From Actinomycetota bacterium (lineage in GTDB: Bacteria; Actinomycetota; UBA4738; G016210805): DNA of 5,468 nucleotides. The DNA is taken from the NCBI GenBank assembly GCA_016210805.1, contig JACQTL010000177.1:1-5468 (forward strand). The letters are read 5' to 3'. The position numbers and the translations under genes are program-made. The notes beneath the pieces are model-generated. The model saw nothing but the letters and a program-made list of their open reading frames with translations. It was not told where the DNA came from and did not search any database. This document shows positions 1 through 5,444 of the stretch, in pieces (the stretch's first letter is position 1; the number at the start of each line of letters is the position of its first letter).

Positions 1-648
1 ACCATCAGCCGCTTCACCGAGCTGGGCTCGGGGTTCCGGATCGCTCTCCGGGATCTCGAGATCCGGGGGGCGGGGAACCTCCTGGGGGCCGAGCAGCACG
101 GCCACATCGCCGCCGTGGGCTTCGACACGTACTGCCGGCTCCTCCAGGAGGCCGTGTCCGAGATGCGCGGCCAGCCCGTTCAAGAGGAGCCCGAGATCCG
201 TGTGGAGCTCCCCGTGAGGGCCTTCCTGCCCGTGGGCTGGGTGGGGCAGGAGGCCCTCCGGCTCGAGCTCTACCGGCGAATCTCCACGGCCCGGGACCGC
301 GCCGAGCTGGCCGAGGTCAGGGCGGAGGCCGAGGACCGCTTCGGCCAGCTCCCCGAGGAGGTGTCTACGCTGTTCGCCGTGACCTCGCTCCGCATCTCGG
401 CCGGGGCCCTGGGGATCGAGGAGGTGTCCACGTTCCGCTCGCAGGTCCGGATCCGCCCCATCGGCCTGCCGGACACGCTCCGGCTCGGCCTGGAGGAGCG
501 CGTCCCCGGGGCCTCCTACCACGTGGCCACGCGGACCCTGAACCTGAAGCCGCCGGTCATGGGCGGCCCCGACCTCCCGGGGTGGGTCGAGCGCGGCCTC
601 CTGGAGGCGGTGGGCCCCGACGCCGGCCCTCCGGGCTCGACCGGCTAG
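1..648 (+). CDS. mfd: Transcription-repair coupling factor Mfd, C-terminal part (5' truncated by window)
   Basis: Mfd is a cytoplasmic DNA translocase that displaces RNA polymerase stalled at lesions and recruits UvrA for nucleotide excision repair. Reading frame 1 is open from the first base, giving 215 residues before the TAG at 646-648; the start lies outside the window. Local residues 7-34 (ELGSGFRIALRDLEIRGAGNLLGAEQHG in outline, with RGAGNLLG at 22-29) form the highly conserved stretch after helicase motif VI, including the TRG/hook region that couples ATP hydrolysis to translocation. Residues from about 68 to 160 match the C-terminal D7 (TRCF) regulatory domain, with VELPVRAFLP at the start, ELYRRI at about 89-94 and DRFGQLPEEV at about 112-121. 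The rest is a short, poorly conserved tail. The ATPase, RNA-polymerase-interacting and UvrB-like domains must lie upstream. It precedes a PPIase lipoprotein gene after a 34-bp gap. The family assignment is near certain. Confidence 0.97.
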   Translation, partial: TISRFTELGSGFRIALRDLEIRGAGNLLGAEQHGHIAAVGFDTYCRLLQEAVSEMRGQPVQEEPEIRVELPVRAFLPVGWVGQEALRLELYRRISTARDRAELAEVRAEAEDRFGQLPEEVSTLFAVTSLRISAGALGIEEVSTFRSQVRIRPIGLPDTLRLGLEERVPGASYHVATRTLNLKPPVMGGPDLPGWVERGLLEAVGPDAGPPGSTG

Positions 649-670
649 CGGGCTCCCTCCGGCCCGCCGA

Positions 671-682
671 TATACTCGCCGG
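671..682 (+). promoter_or_regulatory. -10 element and predicted leaderless start for the PPIase lipoprotein gene
   Basis: TATACT at 671-676 matches the sigma-70-type -10 consensus TATAAT at five of six positions and is the AT-richest spot in the local sequence. Its last T is followed by six bases and then the GTG at 683, so the usual initiation distance puts the transcript start on or next to the start codon. No purine-rich Shine-Dalgarno lies upstream of the GTG. No convincing -35 hexamer is present 16-18 bp upstream. The promoter would separate the PPIase-mazG unit from mfd. Confidence 0.6.
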
Positions 683-1702
683 GTGGCCCCCTCCCTCCCC
701 CCCTTTCGCGCCCACGCCCGGCTCCTTGCCGTGGTGCTCGCCGGCGTGCTCGCCCTGGCCGCGTGCTCCGGAGGGGGCGGCGCCGCCGGCTCGCCCGCGG
801 CTCGGGTGAACGGCACCGCCATCACCGACGCCGACGTCACGGGGAGCGTCCCTCTGTACCGGTTCGTGGCCGGGCTGTCCCAGAGCCCCTGCGGCGTGCC
901 GGAGGCCGGCGAGACCGAGGAGCAGGCCTGCGCCCGGTTCACGCTGTCGAACCTCGTCCGGGAGCGACTCGTGCTGGACTACGCCGCCGCCAACGACCTG
1001 ACGGTCACCGAGGCCGAGGTGGACGACGCCTTCGAGCCCCTCCTGCAGAGCATGGGCGGCCAGGCGGCCCTGGAGGACCGCCTGGCGGAGGACGGGCTCA
1101 CCCTGGCCCAGTTCCGGGACTTCGCCACCCGGCTGCTGCTCCTGGGCGAGGTCCGGGAGGACCTGGCCGCCAGCGAGGTCTCCGACGCCGAGCTCCGGGA
1201 GAGCTACGAGCAGCGGGAGCTCGAGTTCGCCACGATCCACGCCGAGCACATCCTCCTGGACACCCGGGAGGAGGCCCTGGATGTCGTGCGCCTGGCCACC
1301 CCGGAGAACTTCCAGGAGCTGGCCAGGGAGAGGTCCACCGACCCCAGCGTGGCCCAGAACGGGGGGGACCTCGGCGAGCAGCCCGCCTCGCGGTTCGTCC
1401 CGGAGTTCTCGGAGGCCGCCCTGGCCCTGGAGCCGGGGGAGATCGGGCAGCCCATCGAGTCGCAGTTCGGCTGGCACGTGATCCACCTGATCGACAAGCA
1501 GGTCGTGCCGTTCGAGGACGCCAGGGAAGAGCTCCTCGGGGAGGTCGGGAGCCGGGCCTTCGGCGACTGGCTGGACCGGGAGATCCGGGAAGGCGAGATC
1601 GAGGTGAACCCGCGGTACGGGCGGCTGGACCCCGAGACAGGCGAGGTGCTCCCGATCACCAGCACGAGCCCGACCTCCGGGGAGGCCGGAGAGGCGCCGT
1701 GA
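683..1702 (+). CDS. SurA/PrsA-like lipoprotein with parvulin (PpiC) peptidyl-prolyl isomerase domain
   Basis: This is a predicted membrane-anchored extracytoplasmic foldase of 339 aa that would help secreted or surface proteins fold by proline cis-trans isomerisation and chaperoning. Residues 1-27 are a signal peptide with Arg9/Arg13 ahead of a hydrophobic core (about 14-27), ending in a lipobox LAAC with Cys28 as the lipidated residue; a Gly-rich linker follows. Residues about 39-180 resemble the helical SurA N-terminal chaperone region, opening with the typical ARVNGTAIT pattern. Residues about 184-272 are the parvulin domain: HILL with His189, STDP...NGGDLG at 218-231, FSEAALAL at 242-249 and GWHVIHL at 263-269 with His265. 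These two His match the conserved parvulin histidines. A helical tail (277-303) and a low-complexity Ser/Thr/Glu end follow. The only other cysteines, 70 and 83, may form a disulfide. The GTG start is chosen because it gives a complete signal peptide directly behind a -10 box. The stop overlaps the mazG start by 4 nt. It is called PrsA-like because it is a lipoprotein; SurA proper is periplasmic in Gram-negatives. Confidence 0.9.
   Translation: MAPSLPPFRAHARLLAVVLAGVLALAACSGGGGAAGSPAARVNGTAITDADVTGSVPLYRFVAGLSQSPCGVPEAGETEEQACARFTLSNLVRERLVLDYAAANDLTVTEAEVDDAFEPLLQSMGGQAALEDRLAEDGLTLAQFRDFATRLLLLGEVREDLAASEVSDAELRESYEQRELEFATIHAEHILLDTREEALDVVRLATPENFQELARERSTDPSVAQNGGDLGEQPASRFVPEFSEAALALEPGEIGQPIESQFGWHVIHLIDKQVVPFEDAREELLGEVGSRAFGDWLDREIREGEIEVNPRYGRLDPETGEVLPITSTSPTSGEAGEAP
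1688..1691 (+). promoter_or_regulatory. Shine-Dalgarno for mazG
   Basis: GGAG (within GGAGAGG, 1688-1694) lies 7 nt upstream of the GTG at 1699, inside the last codons of the lipoprotein gene. It supports GTG 1699 over the in-frame GTG at 1732. It also contrasts with the upstream gene, which has no such site, as expected if only the internal gene of the operon needs one. Confidence 0.6.
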
Positions 1703-2529
1703 CCGAGCGCGGTCCCGTCGCGCCGGGGCCGGTGCCGTCCGGGCGCGGAGGCGAGGGGCTCCTGGACCTGGTCAGGGTGATGGCCCGGCTCCGGGGGCCG
1801 GGGGGGTGCCCGTGGGACGCGCAGCAGACCCATCGCTCCCTGGCCCGCCACCTGCTCGAGGAGGCCCACGAGGTCCTTGAGGCCATCGACGCCGACGATC
1901 CCGACCGGCTCCGGGAGGAGCTCGGCGACCTCCTCCTCCAGGTGGCCTTCCACGCCCAGATGGCCGCGGACGCCGGCGCCTTCGACGTCGACGACGTGGC
2001 CGACGGCATCGTGGCCAAGCTGATCCGCCGCCACCCCCACGTCTTCGGCGACGTCGAGGTGTCGGGCGCCGACGAGGTGCTGGTCAACTGGGAGCGGATC
2101 AAGGCGGAGGAGAAGGGCGAGAAGCCCCTCGAGGACGACATCCCGGCCACCCTGCCGGCCCTGGCCAGGGCGGCCAAGGTGCAGCGCCGGGCGGCCGGAT
2201 GGGGGTTCGACTGGCGGACGACCGAGGGCGCCCTGGGCAAGCTCCGGGAGGAGGTCGAGGAGCTCGAGCGGGCCGTGGCCGGGGGCGAGGCCACCGCGGA
2301 GGAGGCCGAGGCCGAGCTGGGCGACGTCCTGTTCGCCGCCGCGGCGGTGGGGCGCCGGCTGGGTGTGGATCCGGAGAGCGCCCTCCGCCGGACGGTGAGC
2401 CGCTTCGCGGAACGCTACGAGGCCATGCTGGCCCGGGCCCGGGACGAGGGCGTCGACCTCTCCGCGCTCTCGGAGGAGGAGCTGCTGGCCCGGTTCCGGG
2501 AGGCCCGAGAGGCCCGAGAGGAGCACTAG
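1699..2529 (+). CDS. mazG: Nucleoside triphosphate pyrophosphohydrolase MazG (two-domain)
   Basis: MazG hydrolyses (d)NTPs to NMP and pyrophosphate. It cleans non-canonical nucleotides from the cytoplasmic pool, and in E. coli it also affects ppGpp during starvation. The 276-aa product has the full tandem layout of E. coli MazG (263 aa). The N-terminal domain opens with LRGPGGCPWD (31-40) and carries the Mg-binding EExxE at Glu54, Glu55, Glu58 and ExxD at Glu74/Asp77. RRHPHVFGD is at 110-118, and the inter-domain part is NWERIKAEEKGEK (130-142). The C-terminal domain carries KVQRRAAGWGFDW (160-172), EExxE at Glu184, Glu185, Glu188 and ExxD at Glu206/Asp209, so both metal sites look intact. 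About 18 residues precede the family's usual N-terminus, so GTG 1732 is an alternative start. GTG 1699 is preferred for its Shine-Dalgarno and the 4-nt GTGA overlap, which suggests translational coupling with the lipoprotein gene. The C-terminus ends in a Glu/Arg/Ala-rich helix containing a 9-bp duplication. Downstream lies the convergent glycosyltransferase gene. Confidence 0.96.
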   Translation: MTERGPVAPGPVPSGRGGEGLLDLVRVMARLRGPGGCPWDAQQTHRSLARHLLEEAHEVLEAIDADDPDRLREELGDLLLQVAFHAQMAADAGAFDVDDVADGIVAKLIRRHPHVFGDVEVSGADEVLVNWERIKAEEKGEKPLEDDIPATLPALARAAKVQRRAAGWGFDWRTTEGALGKLREEVEELERAVAGGEATAEEAEAELGDVLFAAAAVGRRLGVDPESALRRTVSRFAERYEAMLARARDEGVDLSALSEEELLARFREAREAREEH

Positions 2530-2547
2530 TCCGTGACGGACTAGTGC
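2523..2547. terminator. Perfect hairpin between convergent genes, probable bidirectional terminator
   Basis: The 11-base arm GCACTAGTCCG (2523-2533) is exactly mirrored by CGGACTAGTGC (2537-2547) around the 3-base loop TGA. Its symmetry means that transcripts from both strands fold the same stem. The arms contain the last His codon and TAG stop of mazG (2524-2529) and, on the other strand, the last His codon and TAG of the glycosyltransferase gene (2541-2546). There is no T-tract on either side, so it is not a textbook intrinsic terminator; U-less hairpin terminators have been proposed for actinomycetes. The structure is certain, the termination role is inferred. Confidence 0.65.
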
Positions 2548-4079
2548 GAGGCCCACGCCTCCAGGAGGTGCTCGGCGGTGCGTTCCCAGGTCCATTCCCT
2601 GGCCACGAAGGCGCTGATCGCCGCCTGGAGGTCGGCGCGCTCGTCGGCGGCAAGGGACAGAAGCCGCTCGATGCCGTGGGCCAGGCGGCCGGTGGCTCCG
2701 GGCCCCGGCTCGAACGAGAACAGGCCGGGGCGGTCCACCTCGCCCTCCAGGGCCTCGGCGATCTCGGCCAGGCCGGAGTGCCGGGCCACCAGGGGCAGGG
2801 CCCCGGCGGAGGCCCCCTCCGCGGCGACCATCCCGAAGGCCTCCTCCAGCACCGAAGGCACGGCGATCACGTCCAGGGCGGCCAGCGTCGCCGGGGCGAA
2901 CCGGTGGTCGAGGCGCCCGGTGAGGTCGACCCTCCGGGCCAGGCCCCGGCACCGCTCCAGGTCGTCGACGGCGAGCTCGGCCCGGATCCCCGACGACCCC
3001 GCCAGCCAGGCGAGGCCCTCCGCGTCCACGGAGTCCAGGGCGGCGACGAGGGCGGCCAGCCACTCGCGGAAGGTCCCGAACCCGATCACCAGCCCCCGGG
3101 GGCGCGGCCCCGTCGTCCGGACCGCGCCGAGCGCCTGGACGAGGAGGTCTACCCCCTTCTGGGGGATCAGCTTGCCGATGTAGCCGACCAGCGGCTCGTC
3201 GCGCTCGGCCAGGGCCCGGAGCCGGGCCGCGGCGTCCGGGTCGGGGGCGGCCTGGTCGTACCGGCCGGCCAGGGCCTCGAGGGCCGCGGCGTCCCGGCGG
3301 GCCAGCGCCTCGCGGACCTCTCCCTCCAGCTCCACCGGCCGGCCGAGTGCCGTTTCCCCCGGGAACCCATCGAGGCGCTCGGCCGCCCTGAGCAGGGCCT
3401 CGCGGCGGGGCCGGGGCCGGAACCGCTCGACCTCGACCCCGGGGGCCACCACCCTGATCCGGTCGGCCACCGTGGGGACGAAGGACACCGTGCGGGCCAG
3501 GACGTCCCGGGTGGCCCCGGCGACGGCCCTGGCCCCCTCCAGCCCCTCGCTGGCCAGGTCCACGTACCTGCTCTGCTCGCGGATCGCGTATTCGAGGTCG
3601 CTCCCGTGGATCTTCGCGACGTACCGGCCGTCGCCGAGGGCCCGGCGGGCCACCACGGGGCCCGGCACCGCGTGTCCGGCCACCACCAAGTCCGGCCCGA
3701 ACCACTCCGCCGCCGTGCGGAGGGCGGCGACGTTCCGCTCGAGGTACTCCGCGAGCTCCCGGTCCTCCAGGTCGACGAAGGTCTTCACCCGGAAGCCCTC
3801 GTAGTCGTCGTAGACGAAGACGGGCAGGAGGTCGCCGATCGCCGGGCGGAGCAGCACGCCGCGACCGGCCGCCCCGCCGGCCCGCTCCTCCTCCAGTTGG
3901 ACCGCCTCGCCGTCGACGGTTCCCCAGGAGTCGAGGAAGGGGTACCGCTCGGGGTGGCGCTCCTGGGCCATCAGGAGGACCTCGTGGCCGGCCCGGCGCC
4001 ACACCTCGACCGTGCGGGCCGTGTAGACGTTCGAGCCGGAGCCCTCGAGCAGCCAGCCGTGCCAGACCAGGATGCGCAT
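2541..4079 (-). CDS. GT-B fold glycosyltransferase, GT4-like
   Basis: This 512-aa protein would transfer a sugar from a nucleotide-sugar donor, probably in the cytoplasm, to a glycan, lipid or small acceptor; the substrate is not evident. The N-terminal Rossmann domain begins MRILVWHGWLLEGSGSNVYT, with the Gly-rich acceptor-side loop at 13-17, and contains FGPDLVVAGH (127-136) and KIHGSDLEY (156-164). The donor-binding domain shows RVVAPGVEVERFRP (209-222), VGYIGKLIPQKGVDLLVQAL (298-317, with Lys303 and Lys308 at the expected phosphate-contact positions), LVIGFG (330-335), DLTGRLDH (385-392) and ALDVIAVPSVLEEAFGMVAAEG (401-422). The last contains the EX7E motif of retaining GT4 enzymes (Glu413 and Glu421). 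There are no signal peptide and no membrane segments. Two regions are longer than in a compact GT4: about 75 residues at 222-296 and about 50 at 336-384. The ATG at 4079 is chosen because the beta-1 strand starts immediately after it. The gene lies antisense between mazG and eno, sharing a hairpin with mazG and a 75-bp divergent promoter region with eno. Base composition resembles its neighbours, so there is no sign of recent transfer. Confidence 0.9.
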   Translation of the reverse strand: MRILVWHGWLLEGSGSNVYTARTVEVWRRAGHEVLLMAQERHPERYPFLDSWGTVDGEAVQLEEERAGGAAGRGVLLRPAIGDLLPVFVYDDYEGFRVKTFVDLEDRELAEYLERNVAALRTAAEWFGPDLVVAGHAVPGPVVARRALGDGRYVAKIHGSDLEYAIREQSRYVDLASEGLEGARAVAGATRDVLARTVSFVPTVADRIRVVAPGVEVERFRPRPRREALLRAAERLDGFPGETALGRPVELEGEVREALARRDAAALEALAGRYDQAAPDPDAAARLRALAERDEPLVGYIGKLIPQKGVDLLVQALGAVRTTGPRPRGLVIGFGTFREWLAALVAALDSVDAEGLAWLAGSSGIRAELAVDDLERCRGLARRVDLTGRLDHRFAPATLAALDVIAVPSVLEEAFGMVAAEGASAGALPLVARHSGLAEIAEALEGEVDRPGLFSFEPGPGATGRLAHGIERLLSLAADERADLQAAISAFVAREWTWERTAEHLLEAWASH

Positions 4080-4087
4080 GGTCGCCG

Positions 4088-4115
4088 AGCGTACCCGTAG
4101 GACGTGTCCGGGCAA
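4088..4115 (-). promoter_or_regulatory. Predicted promoter of the glycosyltransferase gene
   Basis: Read on the minus strand, TTGCCC (4115-4110) is followed after 16 bp by TACGCT (4093-4088). The first matches TTGACA at four of six positions and the second fits TANNNT. Eight bases separate the -10 from the ATG at 4079, so the message would have no leader or a leader of only a base or two. No Shine-Dalgarno is seen before the ATG. Confidence 0.45.
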
Positions 4116-4141
4116 ATCCACCCGGGTTCCCGGGCCGGAAC

Positions 4142-4154
4142 TAGGATAGGCCCC
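4142..4154 (+). promoter_or_regulatory. Predicted -10 element of eno (or overlapping Shine-Dalgarno)
   Basis: TAGGAT at 4142-4147 fits the TANNNT -10 pattern and lies 7 bases before the GTG at 4155, predicting a leaderless eno mRNA. No -35 hexamer is recognisable at the proper distance. The same bases contain AGGA (4143-4146), 8 nt before the GTG, which could instead act as a weak Shine-Dalgarno on a longer transcript. The two readings cannot be separated from sequence alone. Confidence 0.45.
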
Positions 4155-5444
4155 GTGCCGGCCATCGAGAGCGTCCTGGCCCGCGAGATCCTCGACTCCC
4201 GGGGGAACCCCACCGTCGAGGTCGACGTGCTCTTGGAGGACGGCTCCTCCGGCCGGGCCGCCGTCCCGTCGGGGGCGTCCACCGGCGAGCACGAGGCCCT
4301 GGAGCTCCGGGACGGCGAGGCCGGGCGGTACGGGGGCAGGGGGGTCCTGGCGGCCGTCGAGAACGTGAACGCGATCGCCGGGCCGGTCCTGGTCGGCGAG
4401 GAGGCCCTGGACCAGCGGGGCGTGGACCGGATGCTGATCGACCTCGACGGGACCGCCGACAAGTCGAAGCTCGGGGCCAACGCGATCCTGGGGATCTCCC
4501 TGGCCGTGGCCAGGGCCGCGGCCGACAGCGTGGACCTCCCCCTGTACCGGTACCTGGGGGGCCCCAACGCCCACCTGCTCCCCGCGCCGATGCTGAACGT
4601 GATCAACGGGGGCCGGCACGCCGACAACGACCTCGAGCTCCAGGAGTTCATGGTCATGCCCGTGGGCGCGGCCTCCTGGTCGGAGGCGATCCGGTGGGGC
4701 TCCGAGGTCTTCCACGCGCTCCGCGCGATCCTGAACGACCGCGGGATGTCCACCGGGGTCGGTGACGAGGGCGGGTTCGCCCCCGACGTGGGCACGGCCT
4801 CCGCCGCCCTCGAGCTCCTGGTCCAGTCCATCGAGGCCGCCGGCCTGGAGCCCGGCTCGGAGGTGGCCCTGGCCATGGACCCGGCGGCCTCGGAGATCTT
4901 CACCGACGGCCGCTACCGGCTGGAGGGCGCCGATCGCACGGCGGCCGACATGGTCGAGTTCTACTCCGGGCTCCTGGACCGGTTCCCGGTGGTCTCGATC
5001 GAGGACCCCCTGGCCGAGGACGACTGGTCCGCCTGGAAGGAGATCACCGCCCGGCTCGGAGACAAGGTCCGCGTCGTGGGCGACGACCTCTTCGTCACCA
5101 ACCTCTCGCGCCTGGAGCGCGGCATCCGGGAAGGATCGGCCAACGCCATCCTCATCAAGCTCAACCAGATCGGCACCGTGACGGAGACGGTCCGTGCCGT
5201 GCTCGCGGCCCGCAACGCCGGGTTCTCCTCGGTCATCTCCCATCGTTCCGGGGAGACCGAGGACCCCTATATCGCCGACCTGAGCGTGGCCCTGGGGGCC
5301 GGGGCGATCAAGACCGGGGCTCCCTGCCGTTCCGAGCGTCTGGCGAAATACAACCAGCTCCTGCGCATCCACGAGGAGTTGGGGCCCTCGGCCGGCTACG
5401 CCGGGGGGCGGGCCTTCGCTCGCCCGCTTGGGGTCACATCTTGA
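4155..5444 (+). CDS. eno: Enolase (phosphopyruvate hydratase)
   Basis: Enolase converts 2-phosphoglycerate to phosphoenolpyruvate in glycolysis and the reverse in gluconeogenesis. It is cytoplasmic, dimeric or octameric, and Mg-dependent. The 429-aa product is the normal bacterial length. The N-terminal domain has REILDSRGNPTVEVDV (10-25) and the mobile loop SGASTGEHEALELRD (39-53). The barrel domain carries NGGRHADN with His155, QEFMVMP (163-169), GDEGGFAP with Glu205 as catalytic acid, Mg ligands Asp242, Glu283 (SIEDP) and Asp310 (GDDLF), Lys335 as catalytic base (ILIKLNQIGT), SHRSGETED (362-370) and Lys386 in IKTGAPCRSER. No key residue is missing. GTG 4155 is chosen because PAIESVLAREILDSRG then begins where enolases begin. 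An upstream in-frame GTG at 4104 would add 17 residues that enolases lack and would overlap the divergent promoter region. Cys391 stands where many bacterial enolases have Ala. Expression is probably from its own promoter. Confidence 0.98.
   Translation: MPAIESVLAREILDSRGNPTVEVDVLLEDGSSGRAAVPSGASTGEHEALELRDGEAGRYGGRGVLAAVENVNAIAGPVLVGEEALDQRGVDRMLIDLDGTADKSKLGANAILGISLAVARAAADSVDLPLYRYLGGPNAHLLPAPMLNVINGGRHADNDLELQEFMVMPVGAASWSEAIRWGSEVFHALRAILNDRGMSTGVGDEGGFAPDVGTASAALELLVQSIEAAGLEPGSEVALAMDPAASEIFTDGRYRLEGADRTAADMVEFYSGLLDRFPVVSIEDPLAEDDWSAWKEITARLGDKVRVVGDDLFVTNLSRLERGIREGSANAILIKLNQIGTVTETVRAVLAARNAGFSSVISHRSGETEDPYIADLSVALGAGAIKTGAPCRSERLAKYNQLLRIHEELGPSAGYAGGRAFARPLGVTS

Noticed and set aside
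648..667. GCGGGC...GCCCGC stem (6 bp, 8-base loop) between mfd and the PPIase gene as a terminator
   Set aside because: Short GC-only inverted repeats arise by chance in this composition, there is no T-tract, and it runs up to the -10 box. A terminator for mfd here is possible but not supported.
763..1698. Upstream extension of the mazG frame to a 588-residue protein
   Set aside because: The extra 312 residues are Arg/Gly/Pro-rich shadow of the PPIase gene. MazG homology begins only after 1699, where a GTG with Shine-Dalgarno is present.
1204..4002. A 932-codon open frame on the minus strand spanning the PPIase gene, mazG and much of the glycosyltransferase gene
   Set aside because: The translation is low-complexity Arg/Gly/Pro-rich where it overlaps the glycosyltransferase gene, it crosses the confirmed mazG and PPIase genes in antisense, and it has no recognisable domain. 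Long spurious frames are expected at this GC content.
2199..4100. A 633-codon plus-strand open frame across the end of mazG and the glycosyltransferase gene
   Set aside because: It reads through the opposite strand of the glycosyltransferase gene and out of frame with mazG, with Gly/Pro/Arg-biased composition and no motif.
4104..4154. Earlier GTG start for enolase
   Set aside because: The 17 added residues are not found at enolase N-termini and would cover the divergent promoter region; GTG 4155 gives the family start.
4080..5372. Upstream extension of the glycosyltransferase frame antisense to eno, giving 943 residues
   Set aside because: The extension is the reverse complement of well-conserved enolase coding sequence and resembles no protein. 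The GT-B first strand starts exactly at ATG 4079.
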